Positions 1-8,300 of a stretch of DNA of 64,000 bases are shown one piece after another. The notes below the pieces were generated by a model, which did no database searches, was not told where the DNA came from, and worked only from the letters and a program-made list of their open reading frames with translations. Source of the DNA: Pigmentiphaga litoralis (GTDB lineage Bacteria > Pseudomonadota > Gammaproteobacteria > Burkholderiales > Burkholderiaceae_B); the NCBI RefSeq assembly GCF_014651835.1, contig NZ_BMXQ01000003.1, positions 248,001-312,000 of the forward strand. The letters are read 5' to 3'. The translations under genes were made by a program, and so were the position numbers. Each line of letters starts with the position of its first letter. Position 1 is the stretch's first letter.

Positions 1-165
1 GCCGATCACGATCACCGGCACGTCGATCCGGGTCGCCTGCTTCCAGCCCCTGCGGTAGGCGGTGCGTTTGCCGGCGACGACGGCGCCGGTCAGCCACGAC
101 AGGGGGGTCAGCAGTGACGCCAGCCACCCGCCGGTCTGCCACTGTCGCTGCAGCAGGTCTTTCAT
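1..165 (-). CDS. lpxK: Tetraacyldisaccharide 4'-kinase, N-terminal part (cut by window edge)
   Basis: Only the first 55 codons are inside the window; the rest lies beyond the left edge. The product would phosphorylate the 4' position of the lipid A disaccharide at the inner membrane. The visible part has a hydrophobic N-terminal segment (GGWLASLLTPLSWLTGAVV), then a basic stretch (KRTAYRRGW) and the start of the kinase core (VPVIVIG), which is how LpxK proteins begin. The ATG start is followed at once by MKDLLQRQW. It is the third gene after exbB and exbD on the same strand, an order known from Bordetella relatives. The call rests on the short N-terminus plus context, so the family is likely but not proven here. 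Confidence 0.8.
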   Translation of the reverse strand, partial: MKDLLQRQWQTGGWLASLLTPLSWLTGAVVAGKRTAYRRGWKQATRIDVPVIVIG

Positions 166-246
166 CGGCCGTTCATGACGCGCAGAAGCGCCGGACGCCC
201 GGCGGCCGTCGCGATGGCCCGCAAGCCAGCTCCCCCGCCCACCCCA

Positions 247-672
247 TCAGCGCTTGGCGCCCGCGTTCGTGCGCGTGGTGAAGCCGACGCGTGCGATACC
301 GGCCAGGCGGGCGGCCTCCATGGCGTTGACCACCGACTGGTGCGTGGCGCCCGCGTCGGCGTCGATCACCAGCGACGGCTCCGTGCGCCCCTGGACCGCG
401 GCGCGCAAGGCCTGCGACAGCGTCTCGGCATCGCGGTACTGCAGCGCGCGGCCGTTCAGCGCATAGCGTCCGTCGGCGGCGACCGTGACGGTCACCTGCG
501 GCGGCGCGGCGCGGGTTTCATTGCTGGCGGTGGGCAGCGTGATCGACAGCTGGCTGAACTTCGAAAACGAAGTCGAGGCCGCCAGGAAGATCATGATCAC
601 CAGCAGCACGTCGATCAGCGGGATCAGGTTGATCTCGGGATCCTCGATGTGGCGTCTTCTGCGAAAATTCAT
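247..672 (-). CDS. exbD: ExbD/TolR family biopolymer transport protein
   Basis: A small inner-membrane protein of 141 residues that would couple the proton-motive force to TonB together with ExbB, energising uptake through outer-membrane receptors. It has a short basic cytoplasmic N-terminus (MNFRRRR), one membrane helix at about residues 15-33 carrying the conserved aspartate (D21 in LIPLIDVLLVIMIFL), and a periplasmic domain for the rest. Length is typical. It begins 36 bases after exbB ends and is followed by lpxK, so the three are probably one transcript. No tonB is seen here. TolR is the alternative family member, but the absence of tolQAB and the lpxK neighbour favour ExbD. Confidence 0.92.
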   Translation of the reverse strand: MNFRRRRHIEDPEINLIPLIDVLLVIMIFLAASTSFSKFSQLSITLPTASNETRAAPPQVTVTVAADGRYALNGRALQYRDAETLSQALRAAVQGRTEPSLVIDADAGATHQSVVNAMEAARLAGIARVGFTTRTNAGAKR

Positions 673-708
673 GGCACGTCGCCTTGCGTCAGGCCGAGCA
701 GCGGCAGG

Positions 709-1308
709 TCACTCGTCATGCAGGGTGTCCACCAGGCGGATCGCCGCCTGCTCCAGGTCGTGCAGGTAGTCTTCGATGCGGGTGCGCAGGTAGCGATAGA
801 AAACCATGGCCGGGATGGCAATGAAGATGCCAAAGCCCGTGTTGTACAGTGCCACCGAGATGCCCCTGGCCAGGGTCGACGGATCGTTGCCTACCGGCGA
901 ATAGGCCCCGAAGATGTCGATCATGCCGACCACGGTGCCGAACAGTCCCATCAGCGGCGCCACCGCGGCGATGGTGCCGATGGCGCCCACATGGCGGCCG
1001 AGGTCGTGGGCCACCGAATGGCCGGTGGCTTCCAGGGCTTCCTGCGTCGCGGACCGCGAGCGATTGCGATGGCGCAGGCCAGTTGCCAGGATGCGTCCCA
1101 GCGGGGAACTGGCGTCGAGCTTGTCGATGATGTCGGGCGTGATGCGCTTTTTCTGCACCAGCCCGATCACGTCCTCCAGGACGGCGGGAGGAAGGACACG
1201 CGTGCGACGCAGCGCGAGCAGGCGTTCGACGATCAGGGTCAGGGCGAGGAAAGACGTGGCGATGAGCGGCCAGATCGGCCAGCCCGCGTCGCGAATGATG
1301 GCGAGCAA
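709..1308 (-). CDS. exbB: ExbB/TolQ-type proton channel protein (MotA/TolQ/ExbB family)
   Basis: Inner-membrane partner of ExbD in the TonB energising complex. With the chosen start it has 199 residues and three membrane helices, at about 13-30, 110-132 and 152-172, with the cytoplasmic loop between the first two, as in the family. The core GxxxTVxGMIDIF region is at about 121-133. A start further upstream is open, but it would add a long arginine- and histidine-rich tail with no family support. The TTG used here is preceded by AAGGAG seven bases upstream, which decides the start. First gene of the exbB-exbD-lpxK set. The intergenic region behind it holds a DnaA-box palindrome (see that entry). 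Confidence 0.9.
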   Translation of the reverse strand: MLAIIRDAGWPIWPLIATSFLALTLIVERLLALRRTRVLPPAVLEDVIGLVQKKRITPDIIDKLDASSPLGRILATGLRHRNRSRSATQEALEATGHSVAHDLGRHVGAIGTIAAVAPLMGLFGTVVGMIDIFGAYSPVGNDPSTLARGISVALYNTGFGIFIAIPAMVFYRYLRTRIEDYLHDLEQAAIRLVDTLHDE

Positions 1309-1385
1309 AGATGCTCTCCTTATGCAGTGAAGGCGAGAATGTACGGCCCGGCGGGGCCCGATAGCAAGCTGACCACCGTCTGAAA

Positions 1386-1408
1386 GTATCCACAGATTCT
1401 GTGGATAA
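1386..1408. promoter_or_regulatory. Head-to-head DnaA-box palindrome between exbB and xseA
   Basis: The minus strand carries the exact consensus DnaA box TTATCCACA (1400-1408) and the plus strand carries GTATCCACA (1386-1394), so the two boxes face each other with five bases between them. The inverted-repeat arms TATCCACAG/CTGTGGATA are perfect, with only three bases in the centre. The site lies about 80 bases upstream of the exbB start codon and about 200 bases upstream of xseA, so it could affect either promoter or simply bind DnaA. Binding has not been shown; the match to the box consensus is what the sequence shows. Confidence 0.55.
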
Positions 1409-1604
1409 TGGTGTGCACAAGTCGGCTCCCGGCCTGGAACCATGCGGCTCCAGCTAGGGTGCCTGCGTTGTGGGCTATGGGCGCCATGCATAAATTTTCA
1501 ATGAAATCAAAAGCTTATTCGGTTGGGACAGGGCGTATGACAGAGAAATTACTTGACAACCACGACTGGCGCGCCTGTGGACAGGTTCTCGCCCGGAAAG
1601 CCTC

Positions 1605-2972
1605 ATGAGCGCTACGTTTGCGGGCGCACACGACGGAATGTCGCGGGAAATTCTCACAATCTCTCAGCTCAACCGCGCGGTCGCGAGCTTGCTGGAACGC
1701 AGCATCCCCCTGATGTGGGTGCGCGGCGAGGTCTCGAACTTCACGGCGGCGGCCTCGGGCCATTGGTATTTCACCCTGAAAGACGGCACCGCCGCGGCCC
1801 GGGGCGTCATGTTCCGCGGCCGGGCCAGCCTGGTGGGCTTTACGCCCCGCAATGGCGACCAGATCGAGGTTCGTTGCAAGGTGTCGCTGTACGAGCCGCG
1901 CGGCGATTACCAGTTGCAGGTCGAGGCCATGCGCCGCGCCGGGCAGGGTGACCTGTTCGAGGCGTTCGTGCGCCTGAAGGAAAAGCTGTCGGCCGAAGGG
2001 TTGTTCGACGCGGACCGCAAGCGGGTACCGGTGGCGCTGCCCCAGGCGATCGGGGTGATCACGTCGCTGCAGGCGGCGGCGCTGCGCGATGTGCTGACGG
2101 CGCTGGCGCGCCGCGCGCCGCACGTGCCGGTGATCGTGTACCCGGCCCCCGTCCAGGGCGACGAGGCGGCCGGCCGGCTGGTGCAGGCCATCGTGACCGC
2201 CAACCGCCGCAAGGAAGTCGACACCCTGTTGCTGGTGCGGGGCGGCGGGAGCATCGAGGATCTCTGGAGCTTCAACAACGAAGCGCTGGCGCGGGCGATC
2301 CACGACAGCGACATCACGATCATCTGCGGCGTGGGCCATGAAACCGATTTCACCATCGCCGATTTCGTGGCCGACCTGCGCGCGCCGACGCCGACAGCGG
2401 CCGCGGAGCTGGCCTGCCTGCCGCAGTCGCAGTGGCTGGCGCGGGTCGCCCAGGCCGCATCGACCCTGACCCGCCTGCAACAGCGCCGGCTGGAACGGAT
2501 GGCCCAGCGGGTGGACCGGCTGGCCGGCCAGTTGGTCTCGCCCCGTCAGCGGCTGGAACGCCAGCGTGAACGCCTGGCAACCCTGTCGCGTGACCTGTCG
2601 GGCGCCTGGCGCCATCTGCAGCGTGACCGCGCCGGTCACGTGGCGCTGCTGCGCCAGCGGCTGACGACCGAACTGCCAGACCCCGGCGCCTGCCAGGTGC
2701 AGGTGCGCGAACTGGGCCGTCGGCTGCGTCTGGCGGAAGCGGCCTACCTGTCGCGCCTGGCTGCGCGCGTCGACGGCCGGCTGGACCAGTTGCGCGCCCT
2801 GGGGCCGCAGCAGACCCTGGCGCGAGGCTACGCCATTGCCCGCGACGGCCGTGGCCGCATCGTGCGCGAAGCCGCCGCCCTGCAAGTGGGCGAGACGGTC
2901 GACCTGCACTTTTCCGAAGGGTCAGCCAAGGCGAAAGTGGCGCAGATCGCGCCCGACCTGCCGCTCGGTTAG
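1605..2972 (+). CDS. xseA: Exodeoxyribonuclease VII large subunit
   Basis: Catalytic large subunit of exonuclease VII, which degrades single-stranded DNA from both ends into oligonucleotides; it works with several copies of the small subunit XseB, not found here. It has 455 residues, the usual length. An N-terminal OB-fold nucleic-acid-binding domain covers about 15-110 (LTISQLNRAVASLLE, then VRGEVSNF). The catalytic domain follows, with VRGGGSIEDLWSFNNE near 210 and GVGHETDFTIADFVADLRAP near 245-265. A long arginine- and glutamine-rich helical region for subunit assembly fills the C-terminal third. The first ATG is used; a second in-frame ATG at 1638 (MSREILTI) is nearly as plausible. Confidence 0.97.
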   Translation: MSATFAGAHDGMSREILTISQLNRAVASLLERSIPLMWVRGEVSNFTAAASGHWYFTLKDGTAAARGVMFRGRASLVGFTPRNGDQIEVRCKVSLYEPRGDYQLQVEAMRRAGQGDLFEAFVRLKEKLSAEGLFDADRKRVPVALPQAIGVITSLQAAALRDVLTALARRAPHVPVIVYPAPVQGDEAAGRLVQAIVTANRRKEVDTLLLVRGGGSIEDLWSFNNEALARAIHDSDITIICGVGHETDFTIADFVADLRAPTPTAAAELACLPQSQWLARVAQAASTLTRLQQRRLERMAQRVDRLAGQLVSPRQRLERQRERLATLSRDLSGAWRHLQRDRAGHVALLRQRLTTELPDPGACQVQVRELGRRLRLAEAAYLSRLAARVDGRLDQLRALGPQQTLARGYAIARDGRGRIVREAAALQVGETVDLHFSEGSAKAKVAQIAPDLPLG

Positions 2973-3096
2973 GATCTTTTTGCCCAGCCTTAACCATTCG
3001 TCACGCGGGGGCATGACCCCTTTACGCGACAGTTGCCGATAAAATGCGGCGCTGTACCCCCTTGCTGTACCCCAAACACCACACAGGAGCTCTCAG

Positions 3097-3675
3097 ATGG
3101 AACATACCCTTCCGCCGTTGCCATATCCCATGGATGCTCTGGCGCCGCACATCTCCAAGGAAACCCTGGAGTTCCACTACGGCAAGCACCACCAGACCTA
3201 CGTCACGAACCTGAACAACCTGATCAAGGGCACCGAGTTCGAAAACGCGTCGCTCGAAGACATCATCAAGAAGTCGTCGGGTGGCGTGTTCAACAACGCC
3301 GCGCAGGTCTGGAACCACACGTTCTACTGGAACAGCCTGTCGCCCAACGGCGGCGGTGATGCATCGGGCGCCCTGGGCGACGCCATCAAGGCAAAGTGGG
3401 GCGATCTGGCCGCATTCAAGGAAGCCTTCAACAAGTCCGCCGCCGGCAACTTCGGTTCGGGCTGGACCTGGCTGGTGAAGAAGGCCGACGGTTCGGTTGA
3501 TATCGTCAACACCAGCAACGCCGCGACGCCGCTGACCACGTCCGACGTGCCGCTGCTGACCTGTGATGTGTGGGAACACGCCTACTACATCGACTACCGC
3601 AATGCCCGTCCCAAGTACCTGGAAAACTTCTGGGCGCTGGTGAACTGGGACTTCGCGGCCAAGAACCTCGGCTGA
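3097..3675 (+). CDS. sodB: Superoxide dismutase [Fe]
   Basis: Cytoplasmic iron superoxide dismutase, turning superoxide into oxygen and hydrogen peroxide. All four metal ligands are in place: H27 (FHYGKHH), H74 (VWNHTFYW), D157 and H161 ([11 protein letters not shown]). Q70, in AAQVWNH, is the position typical of iron-type rather than manganese-type enzymes. The 192-residue length is standard. A good ribosome site (AGGAG) precedes the ATG. It is a single-gene unit: an independent upstream region separates it from xseA and a terminator-like hairpin follows it. Confidence 0.98.
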   Translation: MEHTLPPLPYPMDALAPHISKETLEFHYGKHHQTYVTNLNNLIKGTEFENASLEDIIKKSSGGVFNNAAQVWNHTFYWNSLSPNGGGDASGALGDAIKAKWGDLAAFKEAFNKSAAGNFGSGWTWLVKKADGSVDIVNTSNAATPLTTSDVPLLTCDVWEHAYYIDYRNARPKYLENFWALVNWDFAAKNLG

Positions 3676-3735
3676 TTCCAGGGGCGATGCATGACTGACG
3701 CCGGAACGGGAAGCCTTCCTTCCGGCGCACGAAGC

Positions 3736-3791
3736 GACGCGCGGTGCATGGACCTTGCCTCTGGCAGTGTCCGCGCGCCGCGCTTTTTTTT
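3736..3791 (+). terminator. Probable intrinsic terminator of sodB
   Basis: GCGCGG at 3739-3744 can pair with CCGCGC at 3771-3776, and a run of eight T follows at 3784-3791. It lies about 60 bases after the sodB stop. A second, smaller stem (CCGGAA/TTCCGG, about 3700-3725) precedes it. The first in-frame TTG of the chloride-channel ORF (3755) falls inside this hairpin, an argument against using it as a start. Confidence 0.6.
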
Positions 3792-3862
3792 GCGCTTGGT
3801 TGGTTTGCGCTCGTGTGGTTCCCACCCGAGCTTTTCGTACTCCTGACAGGCAGGACATTTCC

Positions 3863-5245
3863 GTGGCGCCACGCCGTTTCGATCCGCTGCGCACCCGCGC
3901 GCGCGGCACCCTTCGCCGCAAGCATCGGCAGATGCGGCGCGTTTCCCACAAAACCTTCCGGTATGCCCTGGTGCTGTGCGGCGCCGCGCTGGTCGCCTTG
4001 CTGTCACTCGCGTTTGCGTGGATGGCCGAAGTCGCACTGGCGTGGAATACGCGGTGGACCACGGCCGCGCCGTGGGCTGCGCTGATTGTGCTGCCCTGCG
4101 CGCTGGCGGCGATCCGCTGGCTGACGCTGCGGCTGGCGCCCTATGCACGCGGCAGCGGCATCCCGCAGGTGATCGCGTCCACCACCTTGCCGGTCGAAAC
4201 CGGGCAAGCCGGGCTGGTGTCGCTGCGGCAGGCGCTGTGGAAGATTCCGTTGACTGCCGCCGCCTTGCTGGCGGGCGCATCGGTGGGCCGCGAAGGGCCG
4301 TCGGTGCAGGTCGGTGCGGCCGCCATGCTGGCCTGGGGCCGGTACTGGCAGGCCCGGGCGGGCGTGCGGCTGGGCTTTCGCGCGCATGAACTGGTGGCCG
4401 CGGGCGCGGCCGGCGGGCTGGCGGCGGCGTTCAACACACCGCTTGCCGGGGTGGTGTTCGCGATTGAAGAACTGGGCCGTGGGGCCGGCGTGCGGTGGGA
4501 TCGGCTGGCGCTGTCCGGCGTGCTCTGTTCGGGGTTCATCGCGCTGGCCATCGCCGGCAACAACCCGTATTTCCACATTGACGATCCCATGCAATGGGCA
4601 AGCGCGGCCTGGGGCTGGACCCTGGCCTGCGCCCTGGTGAATGGAGTGCTCGGCGGCCTGTTCGCGGCCACCCTGATCCGGGGCCCGGCGGGCGTGGTGC
4701 CGACGGCCTGGCGTGCGTGGGTCGTGGCGCACCCGGTGCGGCTGGCGTTCGTGTGCGGCATCGTGGTGGCCGTGCTGGGATGGCTGACGCATGGCGAAAC
4801 CTACGGCACGGGTTATGAGGCGTCGGCGGCCTTGCTCAATGGTCATCCGATCGAATCGCCGGGCTTCGGCATCGCCAAATGGGTGGCTACCGTCGCTTCG
4901 TACTTTGCGGGCATTCCCGGCGGCATCTTCACCCCCGCGCTGGCGATCGGCGCCGGCATCGGCGAGCACCTGGTGCAACTGGCCGGCCCGGTGGCCGACC
5001 CCCGCACCCTAGCATTGCTCTCGATGGCCGCCTTCCTGGCCGCCGCGACGCAAGCCCCGATCACCGCCAGCGTGATCGTGATGGAGATGACGCGCAGCCA
5101 GGACCTGATGTTCCAACTGCTGGTCGCCACCTTGCTCGCATCCCTGGTGTCGCGGCAATTCTGCCCCCGGCCCTTCTACCATGCGGTGGCGCTGCGTTTT
5201 CGCAAAGAAGCCATTGCCGATGCGCCGCGAGCGTCAAGCCCATAA
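3863..5245 (+). CDS. ClC-family chloride channel / H+-Cl- antiporter
   Basis: Multi-pass inner-membrane protein of the ClC family, moving chloride and often exchanging it for protons. The selectivity-filter motifs are present in order: GSGIPQ (about 97-102 from the chosen start), GREGP (142-146) and GGIFTPALAIG (in the C-terminal half). About ten or more hydrophobic segments are visible, and no C-terminal CBS domain follows. The start is uncertain: an upstream in-frame TTG lies in the sodB terminator, so I prefer the GTG just before APRRFDPLRT, giving 460 residues. It reads from a position downstream of sodB but separately from it. Whether it is a channel or an antiporter cannot be told here. 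Confidence 0.9.
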   Translation: MAPRRFDPLRTRARGTLRRKHRQMRRVSHKTFRYALVLCGAALVALLSLAFAWMAEVALAWNTRWTTAAPWAALIVLPCALAAIRWLTLRLAPYARGSGIPQVIASTTLPVETGQAGLVSLRQALWKIPLTAAALLAGASVGREGPSVQVGAAAMLAWGRYWQARAGVRLGFRAHELVAAGAAGGLAAAFNTPLAGVVFAIEELGRGAGVRWDRLALSGVLCSGFIALAIAGNNPYFHIDDPMQWASAAWGWTLACALVNGVLGGLFAATLIRGPAGVVPTAWRAWVVAHPVRLAFVCGIVVAVLGWLTHGETYGTGYEASAALLNGHPIESPGFGIAKWVATVASYFAGIPGGIFTPALAIGAGIGEHLVQLAGPVADPRTLALLSMAAFLAAATQAPITASVIVMEMTRSQDLMFQLLVATLLASLVSRQFCPRPFYHAVALRFRKEAIADAPRASSP

Positions 5246-5271
5246 CTGTAAGTTATTGCTCGCGGCGCTTT
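5222..5271 (+). terminator. Terminator-like hairpin overlapping the end of the ClC gene
   Basis: An 11-base perfect stem (GCGCCGCGAGC at 5222-5232 with GCTCGCGGCGC at 5258-5268) starts before the stop codon and ends in TTT. Inside the loop ATAACT pairs with AGTTAT, giving a two-storey hairpin. The T run is short, so termination may be partial; the next gene starts about 70 bases on. Confidence 0.5.
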
Positions 5272-5341
5272 CCAAACGCCCGGCTTTGCGCCTTAATACG
5301 CCTGGGGAAATTGGGCACATTGGTGCCGACCGGGGAGACGT

Positions 5342-8300
5342 ATGGGCTGGAAAGCAGGCAGGACGGCGGCCGTGGCCGTCGTATGCGGAGTGGTCGTGGC
5401 CGCGGCGGGGGCCGCGTGGTGGTGGAACGGGTCGCGATCGGGGGATGACGGCGGGACCGCCACCGTGGTCGAGGGCGGAGCCAGCAGCGATACCTTCGTG
5501 GCCCTGGATTGCAAGGCCCGCCTGTTCGACGAATCACCCGCCCTGGCCGTGACGTTTTCCCAGCCCGTGGACCAACGCCAGCGTTTTGACAACTATCTGC
5601 AGGTGTCCGACCTGGGCGCGTTCAACGCGGCCGATGCCGATACCGCAGCCGTGTCCGGCAAACCTGTCGCGACCGACGAAGTCGCCGCAGGCAATGTCGC
5701 CAAGGGCAGCTGGGTGGTCGGTGACAACCCCCGCGTCGTGTACTTCCCGGCCATCCAGCCCCAGCGCAAATACAAGATCGGCATCAGCAGCGGGCTGAAG
5801 AACGCGTCGGGCCAGACACTCGACAGCCTGAGCACGTGCGAAGTGGCCAGTGAAGCCATGCCGCCGTCCTTCTATTTCGCCAGCAAGGGCGTGGTGCTGC
5901 CCGCCGGCCAGAACGGCGGATTGCCGGTCGTGACCGTGAACACGCCGGAAGTGGACGTCCAGTTCCTGCGGGTCGATGCCGCCAATCTGCCGACCTTCTA
6001 TGAAAGCGCGCTGGGCGTGCGGGGCCCGGCCAAAGTCGCCGAAGCCGATGCCAATGCCGACGTGGACGCGGGCTCCGAGTACGACAACGATTACGGCGGT
6101 AACACCGGGCTGAAGGGCACCGTCAGCCTGTGGGATCTGGATCGCCTGAAGTCCATGTCGCGCAGCGTCTACCAGGGCCGCTTCCTGGCCGATGCCACGC
6201 CCAACCGGCGGCATGTCACGTTCCTGCCAGTGGAAACCATCAAGGAATTGAAAGAGCCCGGCATCTACGTGGCCGTCATGACGCAGCCGGGGCGCTTTCG
6301 CGACGAGTACCAGGTCACGTACTTCTACGTGACTGACGTGGGCCTGCATGCGCGCCGGTATCCGAATCAGCTGGACGCGTTTGCCACGTCACTGAAAAGC
6401 GGCAAGGCGGTGGGCGATGTGGAATTCGAATTGCTTGATGGCCAGGCCAAATCGCTGGGCAAGGCCAAGGCCGACGGGCAGGGTCATGCCGTATTCACGG
6501 GCGATGTCGACGCCGCGCGGGTGCTGCTGGGCCGCCGTGGCAATGAGATGTCCGTGGTGGCGCTGCAGGAACCTGCGCTGGACCTGTCGGAATTCGACGT
6601 GGGCGGCTATCCGTCGCGCAACAACAAGCTGTTCGTGTATGCGGGCCGCGACTTGTACCGGCCGGGTGAACGCTTCGACGTCTCGGTGCTGGCGCGCAAT
6701 CCCGATGGCGCGCCGGTCGCGGCCATGCCGCTGACCGCCACCCTGAAGCGCCCCGATGGCCGCGTGATGCAGACGGCCGTGTGGCGCCCGCAATCCAACC
6801 TGCCTGGATATGTGCAACAGCCGATCGTGCTGCCTGCCGATGCGCAGACCGGCAGCTGGCTGCTTGAAGTGCGGCTGGATCCGGCCGCCCGCAGCGCCGA
6901 CGCCTCGTGGAAATTCCAGGTCGAAGAATTCCTGCCCGAACGCATGAAGCTGGACCTGCAGTCGCGCCAGCAAATCCTGTCGCCGGGTGAACAACTGAAG
7001 GTGCAGGTGCGGGGCGACTATCTGTACGGATCGCCTGCCGCGGGCAACCGCGTGCTGGGTGTGGTGTCGGTGCAGCGCGACCGGCAGGCCCTGCCGACGC
7101 AATTGCCGGGCTTCATCTTTGGCGACTTTGCCGATGACAGCCGCAAGCAGCGCAAGGACCTGGAAGAAACCGAGCTGGACGAACATGGCGCCGTGACGTT
7201 GACGGTGCCGCTGGATGTGGACGGCACGCATTCGCCCATGAAAGTGAAGACCAGCGTGAGCCTGCTGGAGTCCGGCGGGCGGCCCGTGGTGCGATCGATC
7301 GATCGCACCGTGTGGCCGGCCAAGGCGCTGATTGCCGTGCGGCCGATGTTCGACCGCGACGTGGCGCGCGAAGGCGCCCTGGCCGAATTCGAAGCCGTGC
7401 GGGTGGATGCCGCCGGCAAGTTCGTGCCGCTGGACAGTGCGCAGCTGCGTCTGTACCGCGAGGAGCGTCAATACTACTGGCGCTTCGATGACCAGCGCGG
7501 CTGGAACAGTGGCTTTACCGAAAACGAAGACCTGATCGATTCGCGGACGATTGCGCTGCGCGATCGCATCAAGCTGGGCCTGCCGGTCAAGTATGGCCGC
7601 TATCGCCTGGAGATCAGCGACCCGGACACCGGCGAGACGATGCGCTATCGCTTCTATGCCGGCTGGGGCGCGCAAGATGCCGAAGACATGGGCAACCGCC
7701 CGGACCGCGTGCAGCTGAAGCTGGACAAGGCGCCGGTGCGGGAGGGCGACGATGTGACGTTGACCATCACGCCGCCGCATGACGGCGAAGCCTTGATCGC
7801 GGTCGAAGGCGACAAGGTCTTGTGGTCGGAGCGCACCTCGGTCAAGGCGTCGGGAAGCACCATCACGATTCCGGTCGGCAAGGACTGGAAGCGGCATGAC
7901 CTGTACGTGTCGGTGGCCGTGTTCCGGCCTGGCAGCGAAGGCGATCGGGTCACGCCCGCGCGTGCGCTGGGCCTGATCCATCTGCCGCTGGCGCGCGATG
8001 ATCGCAAGTTGTCGGTCGCGCTGACGGCGCCGCCCAAGGTCCTGCCCGAAAAACGCACGACCGTGAAGGTCAAGGTGGGCAACCTGGACAAGCGCGCGTC
8101 CGAAGCGGCCGATCAGTCGGCGTACGTGACGGTATCCGCCGTGGACCTGGGCATCCTCAACATCACGCGGTATACCTCGCCGGATCCGTTCGATTTCTTC
8201 TTCGGCAAACACCGCTACGCACCGGAATTGCTGGACCTGTACGGCAAGCTGATCGAAAAGATGGACGGCACGCAGGGCAAGCTGAAGTGGGGCGGTGACG

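Noticed and set aside
3755..3862. Upstream TTG start for the chloride-channel gene
   Set aside because: It lies in the sodB terminator and adds a basic, cysteine-containing segment with no family support.
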